DNA of 64,000 nucleotides, from assembly GCA_016719925.1 (NCBI GenBank), contig JADJYC010000003.1, positions 310,001-374,000 of the forward strand, read 5' to 3'. The position numbers and the translations under genes are program-made. Shown piece by piece: positions 47,826 to 57,704 of the stretch. How positions within the stretch are numbered: position 1 is the stretch's first letter; every line of letters begins with the position of its first letter. The notes beneath the pieces are model-generated. The model was not told the origin of the DNA. It saw only the letters and a list, made by a program, of their open reading frames with translations, and did not search any database. Source of the stretch: Crocinitomicaceae bacterium. GTDB lineage: Bacteria > Bacteroidota > Bacteroidia > Flavobacteriales_D > Crocinitomicaceae.

Positions 47826-48368
47826 TTATTTTTCATGAAAAGAAGTAACGATTCCTTCCATATCTGATTTATAGATTTCAAACTGATCTGAAATAGTCCA
47901 GGTAACAATCTGGTAAAACCCTTGTTTACCTTCATATACACCCAGATGATAGATCACTTTTATTTTACCGAATTTTCCAAAAATATTTCCTCTCACCAGC
48001 TGCATTCCATTTCGGGTTTCTACGGTTAGATCTTCAGTAAGAATTTTTTTCTTGTCAAGAATTGCTGTCAGGTTTAATTCTGCCGCTTCCCAATAAGACA
48101 ATGCATTATAAACTCCTTCCAAACCCAATTCATTCAGTTCTTCTTTTGTTTCAGGTAAAATCAAACAATATACTTCCAGCACATCTTTTCCCTGCTGGCG
48201 GACAGAGCTGAATTGAAATTCACATTCATCATGGAGATCCTGAACCTGATTCATGTATGAAGGAATTTCAAAATAAAACTGATCACCTTCATAACGATCC
48301 ACACCTGAATCAGGTGTTTGAATGGCATGGGCAAAAAAACTTAACCCGGCAACTAACTGAGCTATCAT
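47826..48368 (-). CDS. Secreted protein, paralogue 1 of a tandem family
   Basis: A 180-residue protein with signal peptide ('MIAQLVAGLSFFAHAIQ'). The C-terminal block 'GVYEGKQGFYQIVTWTISDQ' matches the same block in the two genes upstream (48472-49029 and 49111-49740), and the 'YFEIPSYMNQ...EVYCLILPETKEELNELG' region does so as well. This copy lacks the lipobox of the other two. The fold is probably the PsbP/LpqN-like alpha/beta type, but the function is unknown. Confidence 0.65.
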   Translation of the reverse strand: MIAQLVAGLSFFAHAIQTPDSGVDRYEGDQFYFEIPSYMNQVQDLHDECEFQFSSVRQQGKDVLEVYCLILPETKEELNELGLEGVYNALSYWEAAELNLTAILDKKKILTEDLTVETRNGMQLVRGNIFGKFGKIKVIYHLGVYEGKQGFYQIVTWTISDQFEIYKSDMEGIVTSFHEK

Positions 48369-48425
48369 AATAAATAAAAAAAGTATTTGCCAAAGATAGT
48401 CAAATCAAGGCATTTGGAAATAAAA

Positions 48426-48451
48426 AAAAGGAGACCAGAAGATCTCCTTTT
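48426..48451 (-). terminator. Intrinsic terminator between paralogues 1 and 2
   Basis: AAAAGGAGA and TCTCCTTTT form a 9-bp stem around CCAGAAGA. Read on the minus strand it ends in an eight-base T-run 21 nt after the stop of the gene at 48472, so paralogue 1 is probably transcribed separately. Confidence 0.85.
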
Positions 48452-48471
48452 CATAAATAATGAGTTTAAAA

Positions 48472-49029
48472 TTATACTTCTTTGAAAGAAGCAAGCATTT
48501 TTTCCATCACTGGTTTGAACTCTTCTTTCTGATCCTGAAGTGTCCAGGTTACCACTTGATAGAATGCTTTTTCTCCTTCGAAAATTGCAATCTGATAATA
48601 AACGTTGATTCCGTTAGCTGAACCTTCCATTTCAACTTTACAGCACTCAATTCCGTTTACGTTTTCAACTTTACGTTCTTTCGTTAAAATGTTTGAACTT
48701 GACAAACCGCCTTCCAAAGCCTGAACAGATAATTCAGAATAAGAAATAGCATCAAATTCAAAATCCAGACCCAATGCATCAATTGATTCTTTGGTTTCCA
48801 TCAATACAATTACATAATGTTCTTTTACTGTTGCACCATCCTGCTCAACATATTCATACTGAGTAGTAGCTTCATCATGCAATTCAAACGTTGACACCAT
48901 TCTTTCAGGCACGTCAATCGTGTAGTAACCAGAACTGCTGTCCGTTTTCCATTTCAATTCGCTTGAGCATCCGGCAAGTCCAAGGAATAAAAAGGCAAGG
49001 GACGCAATCTTTAATGTTTTCATTTTCAA
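48472..49029 (-). CDS. Lipoprotein, paralogue 2 of a tandem family
   Basis: A 185-residue lipoprotein ('LFLGLAGC' gives the lipobox). It shares with its neighbours the order 'IDVPERMVSTFELHDEATTQ', 'YVIVLMETKESIDALGLD', 'VEMEGSANGINVYYQIAIFE' and 'KAFYQVVTWTLQDQKEEFKP'. Closest to paralogue 3 in the last 40 residues. The conserved 'FYQ-VTWT' segment suggests a common strand-turn core. A terminator follows at 48426-48451. Confidence 0.67.
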   Translation of the reverse strand: MKMKTLKIASLAFLFLGLAGCSSELKWKTDSSSGYYTIDVPERMVSTFELHDEATTQYEYVEQDGATVKEHYVIVLMETKESIDALGLDFEFDAISYSELSVQALEGGLSSSNILTKERKVENVNGIECCKVEMEGSANGINVYYQIAIFEGEKAFYQVVTWTLQDQKEEFKPVMEKMLASFKEV

Positions 49030-49110
49030 TTGATTTAAATTAAGGAGACAAATGTAATTATTTTCATTAAACCGGTTTCAGGAATGTTTAAAAGACATGA
49101 TAAATTGAAA

Positions 49111-49740
49111 TTATTTTTCCTTGAATGAAGAAATCATGCGGTCCATATCGCCTTTAAACTCTTCCTTTTGATTTTCGAGCGTCCAGGTCACCAGCTGATA
49201 AAATGCCTTGTCACCTTTATAGACTGCTATCTGATAATAGATTTTCACATCCCCCATTCCGCCGGACATTTCATAACGTATGCAAGACAAACCATTTACT
49301 TCTTCCACTTCCGGCTCAGCTGTAAAAATTTCATATTCATCCAAAGAGTTTCCCAGATCTGACGAAGCTCTGTTACCAAATTCTTCAATGGAGAACTCCG
49401 ATGATTCATCATCGTAATCCGGTATGGAATCTTTGTACTGAACCAAAACAATAACATAATGTTCTTTAGTACCCAAATCCGTTTCTTCAGCAAACGCATA
49501 TTGAAGATTTGCATCAGGATTCAGTGAAGGTTCAAATTTCATTCTCGATGGTAAATCAATCGTAAAAGCAGGATCGTCCGCAATGGTTTGCCACTCCGTT
49601 TCCGGTCCGGATGCCTCATCCAGTTTTTCATTCAGTTTTTCCAATGCGTCGGTCAGACTCTCTTCCTCTGCATTATTACCACCGCAGGCAATCATTGAAA
49701 ATCCTGCCAGTGCAAGCAGGCAGACACTTCTCCATTCCAT
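49111..49740 (-). CDS. Lipoprotein, paralogue 3 of a tandem family
   Basis: About 209 residues. The start at 49740 (MEWRSVCLLALAG) gives a proper lipoprotein signal with 'FSMIAC'; the ATG at 49773 would add 11 residues before it. After an acidic linker ('AEEESLTDALEKLNEKLDE') comes the shared domain: 'FTIDLPSRMKFEPSLNPDAN', 'HYVIVLVQYKDS' and 'AFYQLVTWTLENQKEEFKGD'. It is the promoter-proximal member of the cluster. Confidence 0.67.
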   Translation of the reverse strand: MEWRSVCLLALAGFSMIACGGNNAEEESLTDALEKLNEKLDEASGPETEWQTIADDPAFTIDLPSRMKFEPSLNPDANLQYAFAEETDLGTKEHYVIVLVQYKDSIPDYDDESSEFSIEEFGNRASSDLGNSLDEYEIFTAEPEVEEVNGLSCIRYEMSGGMGDVKIYYQIAVYKGDKAFYQLVTWTLENQKEEFKGDMDRMISSFKEK

Positions 49741-49859
49741 GTTGTCAATTTTAGATTGCATCAAATATAACAAAAGGCAAAGTAAGAGACCGATATTTAA
49801 TCAGGCAGCTGTCAATTATCACATTCATTGCAAGGAAATCTTTATTTTCGCAGATCATT

Positions 49860-50579
49860 ATGAAAATTGCATTGTTCGGTTACGGAAAAATGGGAAAGGA
49901 AATTGAAAAAATTGCCCTTGAAAGAGGTCATACTATTTCCGCAAAAATTTCCCGGTCCAATCCAAAAGAAAATCTGAAAGCAGGTGATGCAGATGTGGTC
50001 ATCGAATTTACATCACCTGAAGCAGCTGAAGAAAATATCCGTTACTGTCTTGATCATAAAATTCCGGTTGTTATTGGAACCACCGGCTGGTATCATCAAT
50101 TTGATTCCATCACTTCACAATGCATACAAAATAATGCTGCGATGCTGTATGCAACCAATTTCAGTCTGGGTGTGAATTTATTTTTTGCCGTAAATAAATA
50201 TCTGGCAAAACTTATGGCTAATCATAAAGAATATGCTGCCGGTGTAGTTGAAATTCATCATACACAAAAATTAGATGCACCAAGCGGAACAGGAATTAGT
50301 ATTGCTGAACAGATTATTGCTAATCACGGTCAATACACCAAATGGGAAAACGTTAAAAAAAGTCAAATTGAAACTGACGCAACACTTTCCATTGAGTCAC
50401 TTCGTTTACCGGATGTGCCCGGCACACATGAAGTGAAATACGAATCTGAAATTGATACAATAGAAATTAAACACACCGCGCACAACCGCAAAGGATTTGC
50501 ATTGGGCAGTGTGCTTGCCGCTGAATGGATTGCAGGCAAAAATGGAGTTTTTACCATGAACGATGTTTTAAATTTATAA
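49860..50579 (+). CDS. dapB: 4-hydroxy-tetrahydrodipicolinate reductase
   Basis: Second committed step of lysine and diaminopimelate synthesis, reducing the dipicolinate intermediate with NAD(P)H. The Rossmann motif is 'IALFGYGKMGKEIEK' (Gly7, Gly9, Gly12). 'VIEFTSPEAAEENI' and 'PVVIGTTGW' follow, and the active site is 'EIHHTQKLDAPSGTG' with His133/His134 and Lys137. At 239 residues it is slightly shorter than proteobacterial DapB, as usual in Bacteroidota. lepB starts 1 nt after its stop, suggesting an operon. Confidence 0.96.
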   Translation: MKIALFGYGKMGKEIEKIALERGHTISAKISRSNPKENLKAGDADVVIEFTSPEAAEENIRYCLDHKIPVVIGTTGWYHQFDSITSQCIQNNAAMLYATNFSLGVNLFFAVNKYLAKLMANHKEYAAGVVEIHHTQKLDAPSGTGISIAEQIIANHGQYTKWENVKKSQIETDATLSIESLRLPDVPGTHEVKYESEIDTIEIKHTAHNRKGFALGSVLAAEWIAGKNGVFTMNDVLNL

Positions 50580-50580
50580 T

Positions 50581-52418
50581 ATGGGATACGCTGGTTTTAT
50601 CATTGGTTATTTACTGATCTGGCTGACCCCGGTCATTGGAATGTGGCACAAAGGTTTTCCGCAAATGGGCAGAAAATCAACAGAGGCTTTTCTTCCTTTT
50701 GTGAATTATTTTGCCGTTTTACGCGCAACAAAACTTCCGTGGTATTGGGTGATTTTTATGATACTGCCCGGCATTCAGTTTATCATGTGGGCATCCATTA
50801 ACGTAACATACATCCGTAAATTTGGTGTGTATGGTGTAATGGATACCATTCTTGGAATTTTGTTTCCGTTTCCTGTTTTCTGGAAAATTGCAAAAAATCC
50901 GGAGCAATATAAAGTGCAGCCTGAAACAAACTGGGATGTTGCAAAACAAGTTGACGCAAGAACTCCAAGTGATCATGTTGCATTATTTTTTGCATTGCCG
51001 GTAGTTGGTCACGCTATAGTTTATCCGTTTTCACTTTTAGGTGTAAAACGTAAACCGGGTAAAAAATCTATCTGGAAAGAATGGAGTGATGCCATTTTAT
51101 TTGCTGTTGTTGCCGCAAGTGCAATTCGTACCTACGTATTTGAACCGTATAAAATTCCAACAGGTTCCATGGAAAAAACAATTCTGATTGGTGACCATTT
51201 ATTTGTAGACAAATTTGTTTACGGACCAAGACTTCCGATGACCCCTTTCTCCTACCCGATTTTTCACAACAGCATTCCATACCTCAATGTAAAATCGTAT
51301 CTGGAATTTCAAACCATTCCTTACACACGTATGCCGGGTGTCCGTTTTGTTGAGAACAATGATGTGGTGGTATTTAATTTTCCTGCGGGTGACACAGCGC
51401 TGAATGATCCGCGTATGCCAAATGGTTTGATTGGTCATACGTATGAAGAAATTTTACGTGATGAGGCATTTTTAATTTGTCTGCGTGAAGGAAAAGATGT
51501 ACATCATTTTGAATCCAATTTTGATAAATACATAAGTGCAGCCAGAACACGTTTTATTGAAAAGGAAAAGTGTACAGCCGCATAGTTGATGAAAATGACA
51601 ATAAGGTTGGTTATACAACTATATATGGTTTGCTTGAACGTCCGGTGGATAAAAGAGAAAACTATATCAAACGTTGTGTTGCTATTCCGGGTGATTTAAT
51701 TGAAGTGAAAGACAAGGAACTATATGTGAACGGGCAACTTGCCTGGCAGGCACCTGAAATGCAGTATAACTATTCGTATGTAGGTCATCCGCATTCGTTT
51801 GTGATGGGCAGAAACTGGAACGAAATTGAAGCTAATTTTTATGAGCAGAATTTCAAAGTCAACGTGGCGGAATTAGGTGTTGATGACAGCATGAATATTA
51901 CCATTCCGTTATCCAAATCGTTGTATGAAAGTCTGAAAACAAATTTCCCTGAACTCATACCATACTCAAAACAAAAAGGATATTACAATGATCAGATTCT
52001 GAATGGAAAAACAGCATCGTATTATCACATTTTTCCAAACAATCCGCAATATAACTGGACAGAAGATAATTTTGGTCCGCTGCAGATTCCAAAACAAGGA
52101 GATGTTGTCACGCTTGATCATAAATCACTGCCCATTTACCGGAGAATTATCACGGCTTATGAAGGCCACACTCTGGAAGAAAAAGCAGATGGAATTTACA
52201 TAGACGGAAATAAAGTAACCACTTACACCATTCAACAAAATTATTACTGGATGATGGGAGATAACAGAAATAATTCGGCCGATTCACGTTTCTGGGGATT
52301 TGTTCCGGAAGATCACATTGTAGGTCACGCATCATTTATCTGGATGTCAATTGATCAGTACAAAGGCATGTTTGGCGGCGGTATGAGATGGAGCAGAATG
52401 TTTAGCGGGATTGAGTAG
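50581..52418 (+). CDS. lepB: Signal peptidase I (frameshifted)
   Basis: Inner-membrane serine protease that removes signal peptides from secreted proteins. The N-terminal 110 residues are a membrane domain of the kind typical of Bacteroidota LepB ('YFAVLRATKLPWYWVIFMIL'). The catalytic domain has Ser196 in 'KIPTGSMEKTI' and the general-base Lys in 'NYIKRCVAIPGD'. Further motifs are 'VYGPRLPMTPFSYPI' and the C-terminal 'WMMGDNRNNSADSRFWGFVP'. The Ser and Lys segments are separated by a long insert, as in relatives. The frame breaks in the A4 run at 51566-51569, where one more A restores 'FIEKEKVYSRIVDENDNKVG'. The gene is essential in most bacteria, so this is almost certainly an error in the sequence. 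Confidence 0.94.
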
Positions 52419-52420
52419 AG

Positions 52421-52505
52421 GGGTTAAGGACAAAGGGCTAAGGGCAAAGGGCTTAAGGACAAAGGGCTAAGGACAAGGGCTAAGGACAGAGGACTAAGGG
52501 AAAAG
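52421..52505. repeat. Imperfect tandem repeat of the AAGGACAAAGGGCT type
   Basis: About six loosely conserved copies of 'taaggacaaagggc' and shorter variants stand directly after the lepB stop codon. The unit resembles the longer array at 60106-60276. It has no open frame of interest. Confidence 0.7.
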
Positions 52506-52554
52506 TAGTTAAAGTTTTCTAGTTGGTTTATTAGGCATTTTGAAATTTGAGATT

Positions 52555-52710
52555 TGAATTTTTAAATATTTAGACCTTTAGAATTTTTTGAACCTTTCGG
52601 ATTTTTAGACCTTTAGGTTTTTTAAATATTTAGGATTTTTTTTAGGTATTTAGACCTTTAGGTTTTTTAAATATTTAGGATTTTTTTTAGGTATTTAGAC
52701 CTTTAGGATT
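52555..52710. repeat. AT-rich 45-bp tandem repeat
   Basis: The words 'atttagacctttaggtttttt' (split here as two neighbouring motifs, 'tttagaccttta' and 'ggttttttaaatatttagga') recur with a 45-bp period, for example at 52621 and 52666. Degenerate copies precede them from 52555. One inverted copy is at 4118-4144. The array runs up to the start region of the WbqC-like gene. Confidence 0.7.
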
Positions 52711-52721
52711 TTTATTAAATT

Positions 52722-53339
52722 TTGACGTTGACTCTCCACCTCCCCATAGCTTATTTCCCCAACATTGAATATTTCACAGAACTGCTGCGTGCAGAAAAAG
52801 TCATCATCCAAACCAACGAAGTATTTCAAAAACAAACTTTCAGAAACCGTTGTGTGATTTTGAATGCAAATGGTTTGCAGCAATTGTCAGTACCGGTTGA
52901 AAGAGTTCATGGGAAAGATCAACTCACTTCTGAGTTAAAAATTTCATACGCTGAGAACTGGGTAAAAAATCATCTCAAATCTTTTGAAAGCGCTTATAAA
53001 AACGCTCCCTATTACGAATATTACATTGACAGGATTACTGAAATTCTGGAATCAGAAGTTATTTTTTTATCTGAACTCAATTTTGAACTCCTTCAATATC
53101 TGGTTGAAAAGACAGGTCTATCCTGTGAAGTGAAAATTGATAATTCAACACTTGAAATTTCAAAAGAGAAAAACGAATTGGCTAATCCAAAATCAGCGAA
53201 TCAATTCACCGGAAAAAAATATTATCAGACCTTTTCAGAGCGTTTTGAATTTCAGAATAACCTGAGCATAGTTGATCTGCTTTTTAATGAGGGGCCGAAT
53301 GCTATTTCAGTATTGTCAGAGACAAAAAACATCAAGTAA
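52722..53339 (+). CDS. WbqC-like family protein
   Basis: About 205 residues, of the WbqC family found in polysaccharide loci of many bacteria. The N-terminal 'IAYFPNIEYFTELLRAEKVI' and 'FQKQTFRNRCVILNANGLQQ' then 'LSVPVER' are characteristic, and 'IDLL' near the end is the usual C-terminal element ('SIVDLLFNEGPN'). The first in-frame start is a TTG at 52722, directly behind an AT-rich tandem repeat, with no ATG available; a start TTG at 52728 is equally possible. No other polysaccharide genes are next to it. Confidence 0.82.
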   Translation: MTLTLHLPIAYFPNIEYFTELLRAEKVIIQTNEVFQKQTFRNRCVILNANGLQQLSVPVERVHGKDQLTSELKISYAENWVKNHLKSFESAYKNAPYYEYYIDRITEILESEVIFLSELNFELLQYLVEKTGLSCEVKIDNSTLEISKEKNELANPKSANQFTGKKYYQTFSERFEFQNNLSIVDLLFNEGPNAISVLSETKNIK

Positions 53340-53400
53340 AAAACAATCTCCCTGCAACTTCAAACAACTATTGCACAATCATTTTTTTAACCAGATTTTT

Positions 53401-55248
53401 TTAAGAATGATGGAGATGAATTAAATAAACGCCTGCTTGCAGAAAAGTTAAATTGTAATTTTTTGACTGTGTAATTATTTCTGTGAACACCAATTTTCCG
53501 GTGACATCATAAACTGTAATGAGACAAGTACTTTCGCGGTGCGAACCAAATTGAACCAGAAAACTTCCATTATTTGGATTTGGAATGATGTCAAAATCAT
53601 TTTCGACGAATGGGTTTGTCTCTTCATTAAAAATAACTTCTTCAGATGAATAATTTTGATAAAAACCTGCTTCATCTGTTTGAGTATTTATAGGATTCAG
53701 CACCATAATTTTCCGGAGCATGCATGTTTGAACAAAAAGGTTCAATCTCTGCTTTAAACTTACTTCCATTCAATATATAAGTTCCTGGCTTAAGGACTAT
53801 TGCTTCACCCGCAGTAAAATTTACTTCTGTACCTGGCTCGACAATAAACCTGTCAATTGATCCATTATCAGTAAATACTTTTGGATCAGCAAACGGAAGC
53901 TGACCGGGTAAATAATTCTGATCATAATCTTGTGGTGAAGTTGTCAATACCCCTTCTGAGAAAAATCCTAATCGTATACAACATCCCGGTTGTATAAAGT
54001 AAGATCCGGACATTCTTTGACCCATTGAGCCGCAACTACTTCAGCTAACCCTAAAAAATCTAATCCGTCAGGAATATTCTGAACTGGAAAATTCAACGTA
54101 CTGGTAGTTGGGTCACCCGGAATCCCAAACGCATAATAATTCATTACAATATCATATACTGGTAATGGACTTGAATCAAATTCATCAAACTCATAAAATG
54201 GCATCCATGCCAGCGCACGGTATCTTAAATCATTGATAGTATCATTGGTTGACGGATAAACAGTATTGTCAGTACCATCAACCGCATTGTGAAAATTACC
54301 AAATCCGTCATAAATATTTTTTGCAAACGTATTGCGCCAGCGAATCATATCATCTAAATCTATGGCGGAGGAAAAGTTGTATTTGTAGACGGTTCTACGA
54401 AAAGAAAGAGTTACAAAGCCGTGGCTAATATCTTCAATATATGTACTTATATTTTCAATAATCGGTTGATTAGGTAATGAGAGAATTGAATTAATACATG
54501 CATTAATGCATCCATCTTCAAAGTCAACCCGCCATCCGCTATGGAACCATGTATAAGCATTCGACGAATTCAAAACAAACAAGTATTCATTGTAACTAAC
54601 ACAATCACAATTATTAAATAGATCAAAATATGTGTTGTATAACAAAATCATGGCATCTGCTTTGTGGAGATAATTGTACGGAGCAGCATTAAAATCGGTA
54701 GGAAAAGAATGGCCCAAATAAAAAAGTGTAACCCCTAAGGAAGCCTGCTGATTAATTTCATTTGTTACATCTTCATCTGGCAACTTTGAAAACCCCTTTT
54801 GATCATCTATCCAATAGTTATCTATTATGTAATTCAAGCTAAAAGTAATTTCATTCGTTAACCACAATGCGAAATTGCCATAAGTTGTGGCCGAAAAATT
54901 CAAAATTAATTCCGCTGGTAAAACCTCATTCTGTAAAAAAGGTTCATCAATCATAACTAAATGAATAAATTCAGCTAAGGGGGCCAATATTTTTCCATTT
55001 TGATATGAGCTTGCATTCGAAGTCCACAATGGTATATTATCTGGTGGGTTATTAATCTGATTGTGATCCATCCTTAAATTTATCACTTCAATAGTTCGAT
55101 TAATAAATTTTATAAGGTAAGCTTTATCTTTAGTAACTTTATACATCTTTAGATATGAAGACAAAACATCTGAAACCCTATCTCCTAATCTACTACCCAA
55201 ACCTCCAGTGGAATTATATTGATTGTGCAATTGAAAAATTTTCAACAC
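53401..55248 (-). CDS. Secreted protein with T9SS type A sorting domain (frameshifted)
   Basis: Predicted extracellular protein of about 610 residues. The first 420 residues are helical and repetitive in length, with 'VSDVLSSYLKMYKVTKDKAY' and 'LIKFINRTIEVINLRMD', reminiscent of (alpha/alpha) barrel enzymes acting on polysaccharides, but no catalytic motif is recognised. A beta-rich segment follows ('VEPGTEVNFTAGEAIVLKPG'). The last 80 residues ('IIPNPNNGSFLVQF', 'VYDVTGKLVFTE', 'LQAGVYLIHLHHS') are the Por-secretion (type A) sorting domain of the type IX system. Frames break near 53961-53972 and near 53670-53770. The first codon of the frame is GTG at 55248 and no signal peptide is visible, so the N-terminus is probably incomplete. 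Confidence 0.78.
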
Positions 55249-55293
55249 AAATACAAATTAATGGATATATTAAGTATACACGAAGAATAAGTT

Positions 55294-55869
55294 TCATTTT
55301 TTTGACACATTTTTAAATGAATATCCAACAGATATTGAAGCACGTACAAATGAACGTCCAAAGTTAGAATATGAAGACTCGAAATAACCAGCATTGAATT
55401 CTTTGACTTTTGCGAAAATTAGCAGTCCTGAACTAAAATAAAAACCTCCAGCTTTTTTTAAATACGTAAATCCTACAGGTTTTAAAGTCATATAAAGAGC
55501 GGAAGAATTTATAACAGGAGAATATGGATCATAATATACGTCAAAAGCATAGGCGTAAGAAAGTCCAATACCTACATTTGCATAATGCACATTGCCAAAT
55601 AGCAAATTAATATTGAAGGGTATGCAAAGTCGTTTGTTACTGCCTTTGGGATCCAAATAAGCTCCTAATCCCACAGTTAAATTAATCCTATCACGATAAA
55701 TCACACGACGGTCATAATTTATTGATGCTATTATAGCATTACCGAATGCTTCCAAATAGATGGTGTTTTTACTAAATGAATTAGCTGTTGAATCATTTTG
55801 TGCATTCAAATATGGTTGCATTACCATAATCATTGCCAAAACTTGAATCTTTCCGATGAGCTTACTCAC
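55294..55869 (-). CDS. Small outer-membrane barrel-like protein
   Basis: A 191-residue protein with signal peptide and the alternating pattern of a small barrel ('NTIYLEAFGNAIIASINYDR', 'FNINLLFGNVHYANVGIGLS'), ending 'SVGYSFKNVSKK'. It is paralogous to the gene upstream at 55866-56430, for example in 'NTI-LE-FGN' and 'YTFKN/YSFKN'. The start is a GTG (55867-55869) overlapping the upstream stop as GTGA, so translation is probably coupled. Function unknown. Confidence 0.62.
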   Translation of the reverse strand: MSKLIGKIQVLAMIMVMQPYLNAQNDSTANSFSKNTIYLEAFGNAIIASINYDRRVIYRDRINLTVGLGAYLDPKGSNKRLCIPFNINLLFGNVHYANVGIGLSYAYAFDVYYDPYSPVINSSALYMTLKPVGFTYLKKAGGFYFSSGLLIFAKVKEFNAGYFESSYSNFGRSFVRASISVGYSFKNVSKK

Positions 55870-56430
55870 AACTTAGTATTTTTAAATGTATAACCAACTC
55901 CAACAGATGTCAAAATATAAGAATTTGACTTAACATATTCTGGAGTACCAATCATTAAATCATTAAATTCTTTTATTTTATAATGAAGAACCGCACCAAT
56001 TTTAAAAAAAGCCCCGCCCTGGGTTTTTTGGTATACATAACCAAAGGGCCGAATAGAAAGAAATAAACTCGACGAAATGATTGGATTACCAAAATCATTT
56101 TCAGAGGAAAGTATACCATTTGCATAACCTATACCAACACCGCAATCAAATCGACGCACATTTCCGTACATTAAATCCAAAGAAAATGGAACTGACCAAA
56201 TTATAAATTCAGAATTTGGAAATTATTGATCCACCAATACGAGGTACTAAGTAAAATTTTCCAAAATGAGCTAATTGAAAAGCATAGTTTAACGAATAAT
56301 ACCCTCCATTTCCAAAACCCTCCAAAAAAATTGTGTTTCTTGATGCGACTGTTTTAACAGAATCTATTTGTGCATTTACAAAAATGCATGAAAAAAAAAT
56401 GAATATTGTAATAATTAGACCTTTCATCAT
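55866..56430 (-). CDS. Small outer-membrane barrel-like protein, paralogue (frameshifted)
   Basis: About 187 residues when read across one frame break. The first part has a signal peptide and 'SRNTIFLEGFGNGGYYSLNY'; the second begins 'LDLMYGNVRRFDCGVGIGYA' and ends 'VGVGYTFKNTKL'. Removing one base near 56216-56218 restores 'SNSEFIIWSVPFSLDLMYGN', which lines up with the paralogue downstream. The gene starts at 56430, overlapping the upstream stop (TAATG), and ends overlapping the next start. Confidence 0.62.
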
Positions 56431-57584
56431 TAATCATTTTCCAATTCTCTGATTGAATTTTTCAATTCTGAATTTTCATTTTTTAATAATTCAGTCTCTT
56501 TTTCCAGCAAATTAATTTTTTCATTCATTTGAATCAGATACAAGGTCAATTCTTCTATTTTCTGCATTTGAATTTTTTGCATTTCACCCACATTGAGTCC
56601 ATTATTTTCAATTTCTGATGCTGAAGGGATTCCGGGTAAATGATGGTATTCATCAATATAACCCGCTACGGTGGTGAGGTCAGGCAATTTGTAATTAGAA
56701 CTAAAGACAAAATCAGGCCAGACGTCTTCATCTACAATAATTTGTCTTGAACGAAGGGTTCCATTATCTTCTAATTGTAAAATTTTTGTACCAGCATTTG
56801 AATATACTATAAGTGCATGCCCTAATCCATTTTGAATTGTCATTGCAGGCCCATTACCAGTATTTTGCAAAAATAGTGCTCCGTCATTTGAGACGGATAC
56901 CTTTATAACCTCAGGTGATGCTCCAATTTTAACGCCCAAATGCAAAAGTCTGTCTGAATTATTTTTGGAAATTCCATTGATCAACGCACCTGTGGATCCA
57001 GAGGTATTTCCTGCAAGCAGTTTCTGAGAATAACTAATGCCTTCAACGTGTACTTTAAAAATCGGACTTGAGGTTGATACACCAACGTTTACTTGTGGAC
57101 ACGCAACATACAACTTATTCAACCCACTTGACCACCACGGATTAGAAACGTCACCCGGAGGGCAGTAAATTGGTAGATTGTCTGGAATAGTACCAATACC
57201 ATGCAGCGCCACTTTCTGAATAGCACCATTTGGCGCAATCACCAAAATTTTCATTGCAGAATCATTGATAGTGGTCAGAGGTAAATTATTCATTTTAACG
57301 GCCCCATACAATTTGGTGATACCATCCACCCTCAGTTCTCCGTCAATTCTCACATCACCATTTATTCTTGCATTACCTAAAACCTTGATATCTTGTTTGA
57401 ATTTTGCTTCAAGATCAACTATCAATTTTTCTTTGGCATACAACCGCTGGTTAACTACCAATGAGTCATCTATCACAGTAGGATTTTGTGCTCTTGACAA
57501 AAAGGGACTAAGAATCAAAAAAAAGAATAGAACGAAACTCTTATTCTTAAAAACGAAACAAACGGATGATAAAAAATTGCTCAT
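56430..57584 (-). CDS. Secreted trimeric-fibre-like protein with coiled-coil C-terminus
   Basis: About 384 residues. The start at 57584 (MSNFLSSVCF) is preferred to the TTG at 57593. After a signal peptide ('FLILSPFLSRAQ') comes a repetitive beta segment with regular 'INGDVRIDGELRVDGITKLY' spacing, typical of tail-fibre-like triple helices. The C-terminal 80 residues contain 'DEYHHLPGIPSASEIENNG', then 'EMQKIQMQKIEELTLYL' and a long coiled coil ending 'SELKNSIRELEND'. Such proteins are common in Bacteroidota genomes; no enzymatic domain is present. It is the first gene of a likely operon with the two small barrel genes. Confidence 0.72.
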   Translation of the reverse strand: MSNFLSSVCFVFKNKSFVLFFFLILSPFLSRAQNPTVIDDSLVVNQRLYAKEKLIVDLEAKFKQDIKVLGNARINGDVRIDGELRVDGITKLYGAVKMNNLPLTTINDSAMKILVIAPNGAIQKVALHGIGTIPDNLPIYCPPGDVSNPWWSSGLNKLYVACPQVNVGVSTSSPIFKVHVEGISYSQKLLAGNTSGSTGALINGISKNNSDRLLHLGVKIGASPEVIKVSVSNDGALFLQNTGNGPAMTIQNGLGHALIVYSNAGTKILQLEDNGTLRSRQIIVDEDVWPDFVFSSNYKLPDLTTVAGYIDEYHHLPGIPSASEIENNGLNVGEMQKIQMQKIEELTLYLIQMNEKINLLEKETELLKNENSELKNSIRELEND

Positions 57585-57704
57585 AATTTTCAACTAAATA
57601 CAGTAAACTGTTATACCTATATACAGTACTTTAAGTGAATCTCACAATTTAATTTCCCAACGCAATCAGATTTAAAATCGAACTAAATAAACTTGGTAAA
57701 CTTT

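Noticed and set aside
56430..57584. Prophage tail-fibre gene
   Set aside because: Despite fibre-like repeats, it has a signal peptide and no phage genes surround it; such proteins are common as non-phage secreted proteins in Bacteroidota.
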